A stretch of 25,116 nt of DNA from Sphingobacteriales bacterium (GTDB lineage: Bacteria > Bacteroidota > Bacteroidia > Chitinophagales > UBA2359). The number at the start of each line of letters is the position of its first letter. Position 1 is the stretch's first letter. The notes under the pieces are model-generated. The model was not told the DNA's origin and made no database searches. It worked only from the letters and a program-made list of their open reading frames with translations. The stretch is taken from NCBI GenBank assembly GCA_016718845.1, contig JADKCK010000076.1, forward strand, positions 1 to 25,116. Direction: 5' to 3'. Below, piece after piece: positions 1 to 8,786 of this stretch. Position numbers and translations under genes: made by a program.

Positions 1-7
1 TGGCAAA

Positions 8-1609
8 TCAAGTGTGTGTTGTTACATCGTTGGTGGTGTTGGGGTTGTTGTCGTTACAGGGGCTGCCTATGTTGGCTTGTAGGGCGGGGCAGTCTAGGGT
101 ACTAGCACATTGCCACACTACAGCGGGGTTTTCTAATTGCTGTACCAAATTATCGTTAGCACCGCCGCCCCACGGAAACAGCAAATTGCCTTCGCAATCA
201 AAAACGGTGTGGTTGTTGTTCGCTTCGCTGACTCCTATCGACATAGCTTGTGTCACAAATTCCACATCAAGATTTGCGTTGGTGTAGTATACGGCTCCTG
301 ATTGTTCTTCTATGCTATAGGTATCAGCAGTAGGATTAGTAGGTGGCGCATATCCAAAGCATTCGCCATCAAAAAATACATCTACTACGTTTTGCCCTTG
401 CCAAAGGTATTGGGTAACGGTTAATTGGCAGGTAGGCGAGCAGTTGGTTTGGCTAATAAGGTTTTGCAACCATGCCCAATCGAGGGGGTTATTGGGGCAG
501 CTTGGGGCAGGTGGCGGCGTACAATTGGCAGTTACTACCAAATCGAAAGTGCCGCTTGCTGCATTAAAGCCATCAACTACCACATAGTAGGTTCCGGCGG
601 GTGCCGAGGTAGTGATTTGTTCGTTTAGTGTACCTATATTAAAGCTTTGCCCTATGCAGCTTTCCACATCGCAAGCATCTTGCAATAAAAATAGCTCTAA
701 GTTGCTGGTCAAATTGCTCAATTGCACGTCTATTATACCGCTTTGGTCGGTAGTAAAGCTATAAATAACCTCGGGACCACTGTTGTTAACATTTTGGCTA
801 TTGCCACCGCATAGGTAAATAGACGAGCCGTTTTCGCCATATAATGCCGAATTACCCTCGTAGGTTACGCCACATAAAATGGGCTGAATGTTGGAGCAGT
901 TTAGGTCGCCGCAGGTAATATCCAACACAAAATTGCCTTGTATATTGGGTTGGTTAGAGTCTACGACAATATAATAAGTACCTGCGGGTAGGTCGGGAGC
1001 AATTACACCTTCTAGGTTGTTAGCCGCGTTATTGGTTCCGCCAATGTCTTGGCAAGCAAGCACCGAGTTGCAGGTGGCATCGAGCAAAAACAGGTCGAGG
1101 TCGGTGTTAGGGGTAGTTATCTGCATACCAACCGACAAGGTGCTGTTATCTGTTTTTACTAAGCGATAGATTCTGTCGGGACCGGTGTGTATAGCCGAGT
1201 TATTGGGCAAGCAGGTAGGAAACCAATAGTACGACAAGTCGTTGGTTTCGCCAATGGTAGTTCCGTTAATAATGGCATCGCAAGATACGGGTGTGGCGGT
1301 GTTGCACCAGTTGGCATTGATAGCTGCACTACAACCTGTTGGCGATGCGCCTGTTACTTGGTCACTTCCGCCTACGGCATCGGAAATGGTAATGTCGTAG
1401 GCAAAGTTACAGGGGTATACATAGCTAAAAGTGTTGCCCGTAATAGCAGGCACGCCACCCGATGAGTAGGGTGGTACGCCACCCACAATCGTAAAACTAA
1501 TGGTGTAGGTGTTTCCCGAAGGAGTAGTAGTAAGATTAGTAATGGTTTGAGCAATAGATAAGGTACTTATTGCCCATAAAAAAACGTAAAGAAGTAGTTG
1601 TTTTTTCAT
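8..1609 (-). CDS. Secreted protein with two PPC-like beta domains, possibly truncated
   Basis: The start at 1609 gives a clear signal peptide (MKK, hydrophobic core, cleavage near SIAQ at residue 21), so the product is exported. A short Ig/PKD-like stretch (VGGVPPY) follows. Next are two related beta-rich units at about residues 95-235 and 236-365. Each carries a 'DLFLL/ELFLL' strand and a 'PAGTYYIVVD/PAGTYYVVVD' strand, the pattern of bacterial pre-peptidase C-terminal (PPC) domains. A third cysteine-containing unit (about 370-500, starting NPLDWAWLQ) resembles small Bacteroidota domains that I cannot name securely. The tail 'GSPCNDNNPNTTNDV' is a motif common between modules of T9SS-secreted proteins and is normally followed by more protein. 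Here a TGA ends the frame at 8-10, with no T9SS C-terminal domain. Truncation or frameshift at the adjacent CA repeat is likely. Function unknown; adhesin or surface protein is an inference. Confidence 0.75.
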   Translation of the reverse strand: MKKQLLLYVFLWAISTLSIAQTITNLTTTPSGNTYTISFTIVGGVPPYSSGGVPAITGNTFSYVYPCNFAYDITISDAVGGSDQVTGASPTGCSAAINANWCNTATPVSCDAIINGTTIGETNDLSYYWFPTCLPNNSAIHTGPDRIYRLVKTDNSTLSVGMQITTPNTDLDLFLLDATCNSVLACQDIGGTNNAANNLEGVIAPDLPAGTYYIVVDSNQPNIQGNFVLDITCGDLNCSNIQPILCGVTYEGNSALYGENGSSIYLCGGNSQNVNNSGPEVIYSFTTDQSGIIDVQLSNLTSNLELFLLQDACDVESCIGQSFNIGTLNEQITTSAPAGTYYVVVDGFNAASGTFDLVVTANCTPPPAPSCPNNPLDWAWLQNLISQTNCSPTCQLTVTQYLWQGQNVVDVFFDGECFGYAPPTNPTADTYSIEEQSGAVYYTNANLDVEFVTQAMSIGVSEANNNHTVFDCEGNLLFPWGGGANDNLVQQLENPAVVWQCASTLDCPALQANIGSPCNDNNPNTTNDVTTHT

Positions 1610-1718
1610 GTTGATTAGATAGATGAGAGGAATATTGTTGAACAGCCAGGTAAGGTAAAAAAATGATTAATCTACAGGGTTACCAATCTTTTTATTAAAA
1701 AATGAGCTGCTTTTTTAA

Positions 1719-1726
1719 CAAAGGTA
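1719..1726 (-). promoter_or_regulatory. Bacteroidota -7 element upstream of the PPC-like secreted protein
   Basis: Read on the minus strand this is TACCTTTG, a perfect match to TAnnTTTG. It lies about 110 bp upstream of the ATG at 1609. I see no convincing TTTG box at the usual 18-20 bp upstream spacing, so the call rests on the -7 element alone. Confidence 0.4.
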
Positions 1727-1885
1727 CAACAGCTTTTTATTGCTTTCAGAAAATTTTGGAAAACTTTATAGATTTCAGAAACACGCCAAAATTTCCAGAA
1801 ATTTCGTGAAACACTGCCCGAAATATGGAGTCTAAGTAACACAATAAAAATAAAGTACGAATTTGCCGCTTTGCCATTTGCTCAA

Positions 1886-2003
1886 AAACCCCAAAAGAAT
1901 GTATCACTCTTTTGGGGTTTAAAGCAAGGTATTTTAACCCCAACGGGGTGGCATGATTATAGAAAATAGGTAATGCCTGTATTTTTAACCCCGAAGGGGT
2001 GGT
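1886..2003. repeat. Cluster of three AACCCC/GGGGTT palindromes
   Basis: Three palindromes lie within about 120 bp. The first has a perfect 13-bp stem (1886-1898 with 1908-1920; 9-nt loop), with arms built around AAACCCC and GGGGTTT. The next two are short copies of one motif, TTTTAACCCC-NNN-GGGGTGG, with 5-bp stems at 1937-1949 (loop AAC) and 1988-2000 (loop GAA). They are followed by similar AT-rich sequence and spaced about 51 bp apart. The first could act as a terminator, but no gene obviously ends next to it. The pair looks like dispersed REP-type palindromes. The rest of the 1610-2324 gap holds a minus-strand promoter element, a possible 33-codon ORF at 2102-2203, a small 8-bp hairpin at 2148-2167 and a terminator-like stem at 2271-2302. 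Confidence 0.55.
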
Positions 2004-2101
2004 ATTATAAAAAACAAGTATTTATTGACAATTAGGTAGCCCACTTTTTGCTCAAAAAAAACGATAACTATTTAACACAGACGGCTGTATAGATTAGTAC
2101 G

Positions 2102-2203
2102 TTATTTAATAACGATTACTAAGAAGTGTTGAATTTCTACAATGTCTACTATTCCATTTGGGATAGTAATGGTTAGTTCGTTGTTTATGTTTTGTATTTT
2201 CAT
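2102..2203 (-). CDS. Possible 33-residue small ORF, antitoxin-like remnant
   Basis: An ATG at 2203 opens a 33-codon frame ending in TAA. It begins MKIQNINNELTITIPNGIVD. The pattern 'short polar start, NEL, alternating hydrophobics, IP' resembles the first strand pair of small Bacteroidota antitoxin-like proteins that usually run to 60-80 residues and sit beside a PIN toxin gene. No toxin gene is next to it, and the frame stops early, so it may be a decayed fragment or chance. No promoter was recognised. An 8-bp hairpin (2148-2167) falls inside the frame. Treat as tentative. Confidence 0.25.
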   Translation of the reverse strand: MKIQNINNELTITIPNGIVDIVEIQHFLVIVIK

Positions 2204-2270
2204 CAAAAATAAATTTAATTGTTTAAGAAAAACATTGCAATTTAGTGTTTTTTGGTAAATTTAGCACATC

Positions 2271-2302
2271 AGGGCTACAAGTTTTTTGCTGCTTGTAGCC
2301 CT
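2271..2302 (-). terminator. Stem-loop downstream of the alpha-2-macroglobulin gene
   Basis: A perfect 11-bp stem (AGGGCTACAAG at 2271-2281 pairs with 2292-2302) encloses a 10-nt loop, 22 bp past the stop codon at 2325. On the minus strand it is not followed by a clean T run, so it may be an mRNA 3'-end stabiliser more than a strong intrinsic terminator. Confidence 0.5.
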
Positions 2303-2324
2303 AAGTGCATCATTATCGTTACCT

Positions 2325-5300
2325 TTACTCAATTATCACCCTAATACCATCGCTATGGCTGGTAAATTCGGGGGCGTACATACATTGCATGGTGGTAATG
2401 CCATTCGAGAAGTTGCCTTTTTGCGAGGCTCGCAGTGGATACTCGAACACATAAGTGCCTTTGGGCAACCAACCCATAAAAAAGTTGGTGGCGGCATCTT
2501 TGGTGCTTTCGTAATAGCCCAAACCGTCTTGGTATTTGTATTGCGATATAACGTTGATAGGCTCGAAACCTGCTGCCCGCATATCTTTTAGGTGCACATA
2601 TTCCATGTCGCGGTCTACGCGTATTTCTATGCGTACTTTTACTTCATCGCCCACTTTAAGTTTGGCATTGTCGGTTATGGGCGATAGTACTTCGCCGCTT
2701 TTGGTGTTGCTTTTCAAAAACAACTGCTTTTTGATGTTTAGCGGTGTGGCGGCAAAGGTTATTTTGTCTAACTGCTCGAAATATTGCCAGTACAAAGCTC
2801 CCCAACTTACACCCTCGTCTTTTTTAGTTACGCTTACTTTGCCCATTTCGGGTCTAATATCGCTGCCTTTCCAAGTGGTTTTAAAGTAACCTGTGCCTGC
2901 TTCGGCGTTTAGCTCTGGCATTGTTTTGGGGTTTAGGGTTTGTCTGCCAATGTTTATTTCTACGGCATCGTCTTGGGTAAGCCAATTTTTGCCGGTGCGC
3001 AATAGGGCATAACAAGCCTCGGCGGTAGCTTTGGTGGTTTTCCAGTCTTGGGTTTGTTTTTGTTTTAGCAACCAAACTTTTAGTCCTTCTACGCTTTCGG
3101 TGTCGTTTGTTACTTCGTCGAAGGCTTCAATCATCATGGCTTGTGTTTCTATGGGTGCTTGATACCAGTACCAGCCGCCTGTGTTGTCTTTAAAATACAT
3201 GCCCATTTCTTCGTTTTGGGTAGCGTTTTGTTTCAACGATTTGAGTATGCCGAATGCCACACCCGAGTCTTTGCTGTCGAGGCGGTTTAACGACAAGGCT
3301 ATCATTGCCTGCATATACTTGCTTTGTTGTAGCCAGTAGGTTTCGGCTTGTTTTTTATAGTAGTTGTAGGCAGTTTGGTACTTTTTGTCCAACGGAAAAT
3401 CGTTGTTGAAAAAGCTGCGCGTGTATAGGTACTGAATTTGCTCGTAGCCAATATTTTGTTGTTTTAGATTGGCTTTGTATCGCAACAAATTATCGTAGTC
3501 TTTTTGCATTTCGGCATCTAAATAACCCATGCCTTTTTGTATCAATTGCCAAGTAGCTTCGTTTTGGCGCACATCGGTTACGCCCAATTTGTCTAAATGA
3601 CCCATACCGCAAACTATATGTTGGGCTATGTAGCGGCTTGGCTGCATGTTAGGAAACCACGAGAACGAGCCATCGGGGTTTTGACGTTTTACAAGTTCGT
3701 CTTCGGCTTGTCGTTGTTCTTTGGTCATCCGTTCTAAATCAAACAATACAGCAAGGCGCTGTTTGCGTTCGGTTTCGTCTTTGGCAGCCATTACCCAAGG
3801 TGTTTCTTGGAGCAAAAGGTATTTGAGGTCTTGGTTTTTCTCTAAGTTCGAGAACAAAGCGCCTTTATCTTGTTTGTTTTTTAGGGCGTTTTCGGCATCT
3901 GTTTTCCAGCGTTCGAACACGGTTTTTACGCGTGGGTCGGAGTTGGCAATGTGCGAGGCGATACTGTTGGCATAATAACGGCTAAATATTTGCTCCGAGC
4001 ATTCGTAGGGGTACTCCATCATATAGGGCAGGGCTTGTATGGCGTACCATGCGGGCTGCGAGGTAAACTCAAGTGTAAGCGCTTGGTGCTTTAGGGTTGA
4101 TGAAGATTCCGAGTCGGCTAATTTGTTAAAGGTAAAACTTTTAGTGCCTTTGCCGCGCACGGGCAGCGGTAGTGTTTCGGTTACTAACATGCGGTTTGTG
4201 AGGATTGGCAAGGCGTTTTCTTCGCCATCGCTAACATTGCCAGCTTGTGCAATAACTTGGTAGGTAATGGCTTGTACGGTTTCGGGTACGGATATTTCCC
4301 ACTGTACAGCAGCACTTTGTTTGGCGGCTACTTTAAAGTTTTGATTGGCATCTACCAATTTAAAAGCGGCTTCTACGGGCAGATTGGTTGTGGCATCGAA
4401 CAGTTTTAGGGTGGCTGTACCGTCAAGGGCTTTATCGGTTAGGTTCGATATTTTAGTGGCAAAATACATCTCATCACCTTCGCGCAAAAAACGCGGCGGG
4501 TTGGGCATCACCATCAACTCTTTTTGTGTAATAACTTCTTCGGTTTTGGTGCCAATGGCTAAACTTTGGGTGTGTGCCAATAGCATTAGTTTCCAGCGCG
4601 TAAGGGCTTCGGGGGCAGTGAATGATAGGATAACTTCGCCTTGCTCGTTGGTGCGCAATTGCGGCATAAAAAAGGCAGATTCTTGCAAGTTTTTACGAAT
4701 TTGCACTTCGGCGGGTTTACTAATTGTTTGTACGCCATAACCTAGTGATTTTTGCTCTCTAGGAGTTCCAAGCTCTGTAATAATCACTTCCTCTTCTCCA
4801 TCTCTCATTTTAATTTTATCACTTGCCATTTTAGGCGAAGGTGGGGGCATGGATTTAGCACTCATTTCAACAGGTGCCGATGATTTAGCAATACCACGTC
4901 CGCCTTCGGACTCATACAAGCTACGATAATACATCCTCCTATTTCTACCCAAATAAAAGCCAAACAAGTTTAGTTGGTCGTATTGTGCCGATGAATAATT
5001 GCCATAATAGTTATCGTTCCAATTTTGGGCAAGTAGGTCGCTGTTGATGATAGAAAAGCCACTGCCAAAGTTGGTACTTAGGGTGCTGCTGTTTGTGGGG
5101 TAGATGCTCATGTTCCAGCTATGTGGCATAAACACATCAAGCGAGGCATCGTACATGCCGGCTAATAGTTCGGCGGCTACTTTTTCGCTTTTTGCGCCGC
5201 TAATTTTTACTTTCCATTCTTCTTTGGCACCGGGCAGTATTTTGTTTCTGAAGGTGGTCATTTCTACCTTCAAATCTTTGTTGCTCCAAGGTACTACTAT

Positions 5301-8300
5301 AGTATACGTTACTGTTTGCGCCCTATTAAGTGCTACGGCGGTTAGGTGGATAAAAAAGTTACCGCGATGCTCTTCGCGTACCGTTTCGTTGATGCGTTTT
5401 TGCAGTTCGCCAATGGGTATCCACTCGCGTTTAATTAGCTTGTTGTCGTGTTCTACTTCGTACAGAGCCATGGTGTTTTTTAGGGTACTGCCAAACAGGG
5501 CGCTTACTTGTTCGGTGGGTTCGGCGCTTTGTTTGTTTACTGTCGACCAAAAGGCTATGTTTTCGGGAATTTTGTTGTCGTTGCTGCCATATACCGTAAT
5601 ATATTGCTTCCATTCAACGGTTTCGCCGTATTTATCTTTGGCATTTAGGGTTACTACATATTTGCCTGCATCGGCTTTTTTTAGCTTATCTAGTTCAATG
5701 CTGCTTTCTTTGCCTGTGTTAAAGGTTTTGCGGAAAATTTCGTTGCCTGTTTTCCATGTAGCCATGTCGTCCTCGTTACCATAAGGGTCGTTCGGGAAAA
5801 GTTTGGCGTACTCCTCTTTCGACATAACAAATTTATCGGCACGCTCCCAAAGGCGGTTGCGCAAAACACGGGCAGGTTGTTGCAGTTGTGCAATGCTAAT
5901 GGTTACGTCGGTAGGTTCGGCTTGTCCGTTTAGGTTGGTAGTCGATACGGTAATTTTGCGTTGGCTTTCGTTGTCTTTGTCCAATACATTAGCAATGTTT
6001 ACGGTTGCCAACAATGCCACATAACCTACCTCAACGGTGGTTGTTTTGCTTTGTGTTTCGCCGTTTATGTCGGTTACATCGGCAATTATTTCGTAGCTAT
6101 ATTGGGGTTTGTCGGCGGGTTTGTCGGTTGGGTTAGCTATTGCTTTAAAGTCAATGCTAAACAAACCCTCGGCGTTTGTGGTTGTTATGCCATTGGTAAT
6201 TTCCATTTCGGGGCTTGAGGGCATTGGTCGCCAGTAGCACCACCACCAAGGGAAGTTGGCACGGCGCACTACGCGATAACTTACTTTTACGTCGGATAGG
6301 GCATTGCCTGCATAACCCATTGCACTACCTTTTACCGTTACGGTTTCGTTGATGCGGTAACTGCCCTCAACGGGTTTAAAAGTAACTTCAAATTTGGGTC
6401 GTTTGTACTCTTCTACCCTAAAATAGGCTTCGCCCTTATCGTTGCTAAGTCGCATTTCTCCGTTCAATAAACCTACGGGCAAGGTAAATTGTCCGCTAAA
6501 ACTACCATAATCGTTGGTTTTTAGGTCAAGTTTTGTTACCTCTTGTCCATGTACATCGTATAGGGTAACTGTGCTTGCTTGGTTGGTGACAAGGCTGTTA
6601 TCTTTGCCTTGTTTTACAGTAATACCTTTGAAATAGAGTGTTTGACCAGGTCTATAGATAGCTCTATCGGTAAAAAAGAAGGTGGTAGTTTGGGTATTTT
6701 CGGGGATGCTGCCTCCATAACCACTGTTATATTGGTATGTTTCGTAATAGTCGTTGCCTTTTGTTAATTGTATGCGCAGGTTTCCGTAATAATCTTTGGG
6801 TGCAAAGTACCTAAACGAGCCATCTTGTGTGCTTTTACCGCGCGTTAGTTCGGTTTGGGTGTACTCTTGCGTATTATAGTCCCATTTTTCGGTAAAAACG
6901 CGGTAATCTACGTCCTCTAATGGGTTGCCGTTTCGTCGGTCTACCACAAAAACAGTTTGCGTATAGCCATCGCCCGCTACTTTTTTACTGATGTAGCTTA
7001 GGTTAGTAACATAAAGATACTGATAGGCTAAGGCATTGCCTTTGTACGAAAAATCGGGGCTGGTGGCAGTAAATAGTAGGTATCTGCCCATAGGTAGGGC
7101 ATCAATTTTTATTTCGGTGCTGTGTGTTTGATAATCGTTTTCGGTGGGTAGGTCGGTGCTAAACGTTTTTACTGGTTTTTGACTTAACAGATAGGGCATT
7201 TTATCTTCTTCGCGTTTCATCTTTTTTATTTTTGCCTCCATATCTTGGGTAACAAGCACCAATTTGCCATACACTTTGTCTATGTTTTGGTAAGTGATAA
7301 GAGCGCGCGAAGGTTTTTCGGGTTCGGTGGTTTCTTCTATCTGTACATTAATGCTTTTATTTCGCAATTGTTTTTGCAAGATTTGGGCATTGTTGGCGGC
7401 TATGGTTTTCGGAAACTTTTTGATGATGTTTTCGCAAATCGTCATGGCTTCTTTGCGTTCCCATTGTACTTCGGGTTTGCTGTAGGGGTGATACTCGCCG
7501 CCTTTGGTAGCGTGCCATTGTGCCAATCTAAAACTAACAGTTGCCGATACGGGCTGGTCGGCATAACGTTTTTCGAGTGCTTGAAGAGCCGCAAAATGTA
7601 GCTCGTTTTTGTTGGGCAACGACGAGGCATCTTGGGCAAAATCTAAACGTTTTAGCGCTACATCAACCAAGGCTTCGGGATTAGCATCGTTTTTATGAAA
7701 ACGTGTTACGTCTTGTAACAACTTTATTGCATAATATTTGGTAGATAGGGGGTCGGTATTGGTAAAGTTGGCAGCTAAAAAAGCATCGGTATTGCCAAAG
7801 GCGGCAGTGTCGGTTATTTGAAACTGGTCGGCGGCTTTGGTGATACTGGCTTGGTCGTTGCTAAAATAATCAATGGCGCGATGAGCTAAAAAGTCGTAAA
7901 GAGTAGGGCGATAGCTGCGTGTTGTGCCGTCGCCTTTGCTAATAATATCATCAAACAATTCTACTTTGGTGTTTTGCAATAGTTCGGGGTTTTGCAGCGA
8001 TGCCAAATGTAGGTCGGTGATAGTGCGCGAAAACCTTGTACCGTCCCATGTTTCAAAGTCGGGGGCTATGTTGTCGTTGCTTAGGGCGGTGCGTTCTAAG
8101 ATGTTGTAACGGTTGCTGTTAAAATACTGCCAATACACACTTGCCAAAATAGATTGTAAAACATTTTTGGTAGGTGCTGTAGCTTTTTCTATATCGGCGG
8201 TTAAACCTGCAATAGCTTTTTGTTCGCTGTATTCTTCGTTGTATTGCGCATACTTGTAACGATACAGCAATGCTTTTACTACATTAGCTTGATTGTTGGC

Positions 8301-8570
8301 AGCACTAGCTTTTTGGTAGATAAGTTCAACCTGCTTTTTAGCATCTTCGGTCAAACCTTTGTTTTCTAAGTCTTCTACCTTTTTCCACTCGGAGGCAAAA
8401 TCGTCTTTTTTAAAAAACATGGATTTACTGTTGTTGTTGTTAGCGTTTGAAATGTAATGCGTTGACTTGCTTGTTTTATTAAGCAAATTAAAAGGAAATT
8501 TTACACCTATGGCAACTGCCAAAAAGGTGCAACAAAAAATGGTGAGGAATAAAAAGAGTGTTTTTTTCAT
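2325..8570 (-). CDS. Large alpha-2-macroglobulin family protein with CSEQ thioester
   Basis: Bacterial alpha-2-macroglobulins are envelope proteins thought to trap foreign proteases through a thioester. The frame is open from 8642, but the ATG at 8570 is chosen because it starts a signal peptide (MKKTLFLFLTIFCC...); this gives 2081 residues. No lipobox is seen, unlike the E. coli YfhM type. After a helical N-terminal part come macroglobulin beta domains, with the MG2-type 'RAIYRPGQTLYFKG' near residue 635 and 'YKRPKFEVTF' near 720. The A2M core follows, with 'LTRWKLMLLAHT' after the bait-like region. The thioester Cys is C1524 in YECSEQ, followed by an alpha/alpha-toroid region and a receptor-binding-like C-terminus. 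At about residues 1255-1285, between macroglobulin domains, is a segment reading EEVIITELGTPREQKSLGYG, very like the plug signature of SusC receptors. No penicillin-binding protein 1C gene, a frequent partner, is adjacent. Family assignment is firm; function is inferred. Confidence 0.92.
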   Translation of the reverse strand: MKKTLFLFLTIFCCTFLAVAIGVKFPFNLLNKTSKSTHYISNANNNNSKSMFFKKDDFASEWKKVEDLENKGLTEDAKKQVELIYQKASAANNQANVVKALLYRYKYAQYNEEYSEQKAIAGLTADIEKATAPTKNVLQSILASVYWQYFNSNRYNILERTALSNDNIAPDFETWDGTRFSRTITDLHLASLQNPELLQNTKVELFDDIISKGDGTTRSYRPTLYDFLAHRAIDYFSNDQASITKAADQFQITDTAAFGNTDAFLAANFTNTDPLSTKYYAIKLLQDVTRFHKNDANPEALVDVALKRLDFAQDASSLPNKNELHFAALQALEKRYADQPVSATVSFRLAQWHATKGGEYHPYSKPEVQWERKEAMTICENIIKKFPKTIAANNAQILQKQLRNKSINVQIEETTEPEKPSRALITYQNIDKVYGKLVLVTQDMEAKIKKMKREEDKMPYLLSQKPVKTFSTDLPTENDYQTHSTEIKIDALPMGRYLLFTATSPDFSYKGNALAYQYLYVTNLSYISKKVAGDGYTQTVFVVDRRNGNPLEDVDYRVFTEKWDYNTQEYTQTELTRGKSTQDGSFRYFAPKDYYGNLRIQLTKGNDYYETYQYNSGYGGSIPENTQTTTFFFTDRAIYRPGQTLYFKGITVKQGKDNSLVTNQASTVTLYDVHGQEVTKLDLKTNDYGSFSGQFTLPVGLLNGEMRLSNDKGEAYFRVEEYKRPKFEVTFKPVEGSYRINETVTVKGSAMGYAGNALSDVKVSYRVVRRANFPWWWCYWRPMPSSPEMEITNGITTTNAEGLFSIDFKAIANPTDKPADKPQYSYEIIADVTDINGETQSKTTTVEVGYVALLATVNIANVLDKDNESQRKITVSTTNLNGQAEPTDVTISIAQLQQPARVLRNRLWERADKFVMSKEEYAKLFPNDPYGNEDDMATWKTGNEIFRKTFNTGKESSIELDKLKKADAGKYVVTLNAKDKYGETVEWKQYITVYGSNDNKIPENIAFWSTVNKQSAEPTEQVSALFGSTLKNTMALYEVEHDNKLIKREWIPIGELQKRINETVREEHRGNFFIHLTAVALNRAQTVTYTIVVPWSNKDLKVEMTTFRNKILPGAKEEWKVKISGAKSEKVAAELLAGMYDASLDVFMPHSWNMSIYPTNSSTLSTNFGSGFSIINSDLLAQNWNDNYYGNYSSAQYDQLNLFGFYLGRNRRMYYRSLYESEGGRGIAKSSAPVEMSAKSMPPPSPKMASDKIKMRDGEEEVIITELGTPREQKSLGYGVQTISKPAEVQIRKNLQESAFFMPQLRTNEQGEVILSFTAPEALTRWKLMLLAHTQSLAIGTKTEEVITQKELMVMPNPPRFLREGDEMYFATKISNLTDKALDGTATLKLFDATTNLPVEAAFKLVDANQNFKVAAKQSAAVQWEISVPETVQAITYQVIAQAGNVSDGEENALPILTNRMLVTETLPLPVRGKGTKSFTFNKLADSESSSTLKHQALTLEFTSQPAWYAIQALPYMMEYPYECSEQIFSRYYANSIASHIANSDPRVKTVFERWKTDAENALKNKQDKGALFSNLEKNQDLKYLLLQETPWVMAAKDETERKQRLAVLFDLERMTKEQRQAEDELVKRQNPDGSFSWFPNMQPSRYIAQHIVCGMGHLDKLGVTDVRQNEATWQLIQKGMGYLDAEMQKDYDNLLRYKANLKQQNIGYEQIQYLYTRSFFNNDFPLDKKYQTAYNYYKKQAETYWLQQSKYMQAMIALSLNRLDSKDSGVAFGILKSLKQNATQNEEMGMYFKDNTGGWYWYQAPIETQAMMIEAFDEVTNDTESVEGLKVWLLKQKQTQDWKTTKATAEACYALLRTGKNWLTQDDAVEINIGRQTLNPKTMPELNAEAGTGYFKTTWKGSDIRPEMGKVSVTKKDEGVSWGALYWQYFEQLDKITFAATPLNIKKQLFLKSNTKSGEVLSPITDNAKLKVGDEVKVRIEIRVDRDMEYVHLKDMRAAGFEPINVISQYKYQDGLGYYESTKDAATNFFMGWLPKGTYVFEYPLRASQKGNFSNGITTMQCMYAPEFTSHSDGIRVIIE

Positions 8571-8611
8571 AATGTTGATGATAAGCGTAATAGAATTGGT
8601 GTAATAAACCA

Positions 8612-8636
8612 CAAAGTAACTATTTTTTTCTGACAA
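8612..8636 (-). promoter_or_regulatory. Weak promoter candidate for the alpha-2-macroglobulin gene
   Basis: On the minus strand TTACTTTG (8619-8612) matches 7 of 8 positions of TAnnTTTG. TTGTCA lies upstream at 8636-8631, a 14-bp gap that is shorter than usual. It is about 42 bp from the ATG at 8570, a reasonable distance. Confidence 0.3.
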
Positions 8637-8693
8637 TAACAAACGAAAAACGTTTAAAAATAGTTGTGTGCTACTAAAAAGAAAAATTAACGC

Positions 8694-8701
8694 TATCTTT
8701 G
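8694..8701 (+). promoter_or_regulatory. Bacteroidota -7 element for the TPR lipoprotein gene
   Basis: TATCTTTG is a perfect TAnnTTTG match, 85 bp before the chosen ATG at 8787. The nearest upstream TTG (8664-8666) is 27 bp away, longer than ideal, so the upstream box is unclear. Confidence 0.6.
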
Positions 8702-8705
8702 CGCA

Positions 8706-8734
8706 GCTAAAACAAGCTAATTAGTTGTTTTAGC
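8706..8734 (+). other. Near-perfect palindrome in the 5' leader of the TPR lipoprotein gene
   Basis: The arms GCTAAAACAA (8706-8715) and TTGTTTTAGC (8725-8734) pair perfectly. The 9-nt centre contains CTAATTAG, itself self-complementary. It starts about where transcription from the -7 element at 8694 should begin, so it would form the very 5' end of the mRNA or serve as an operator. Confidence 0.5.
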
Positions 8735-8786
8735 CCTACAAATGCTTTACAACGTTATTTTTTTCTACAAAAACAACCTTTATCCA

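Noticed and set aside
1889..2000. CRISPR array
   Set aside because: There are only two short similar units with related flanks, no series of equal repeats and spacers, and no cas gene.
5104..5784. 226-codon plus-strand ORF
   Set aside because: It is antisense to the alpha-2-macroglobulin gene with no domain features; a shadow frame.
8571..8642. 24-residue N-terminal extension of the alpha-2-macroglobulin
   Set aside because: It precedes a standard signal peptide and overlaps the likely promoter.
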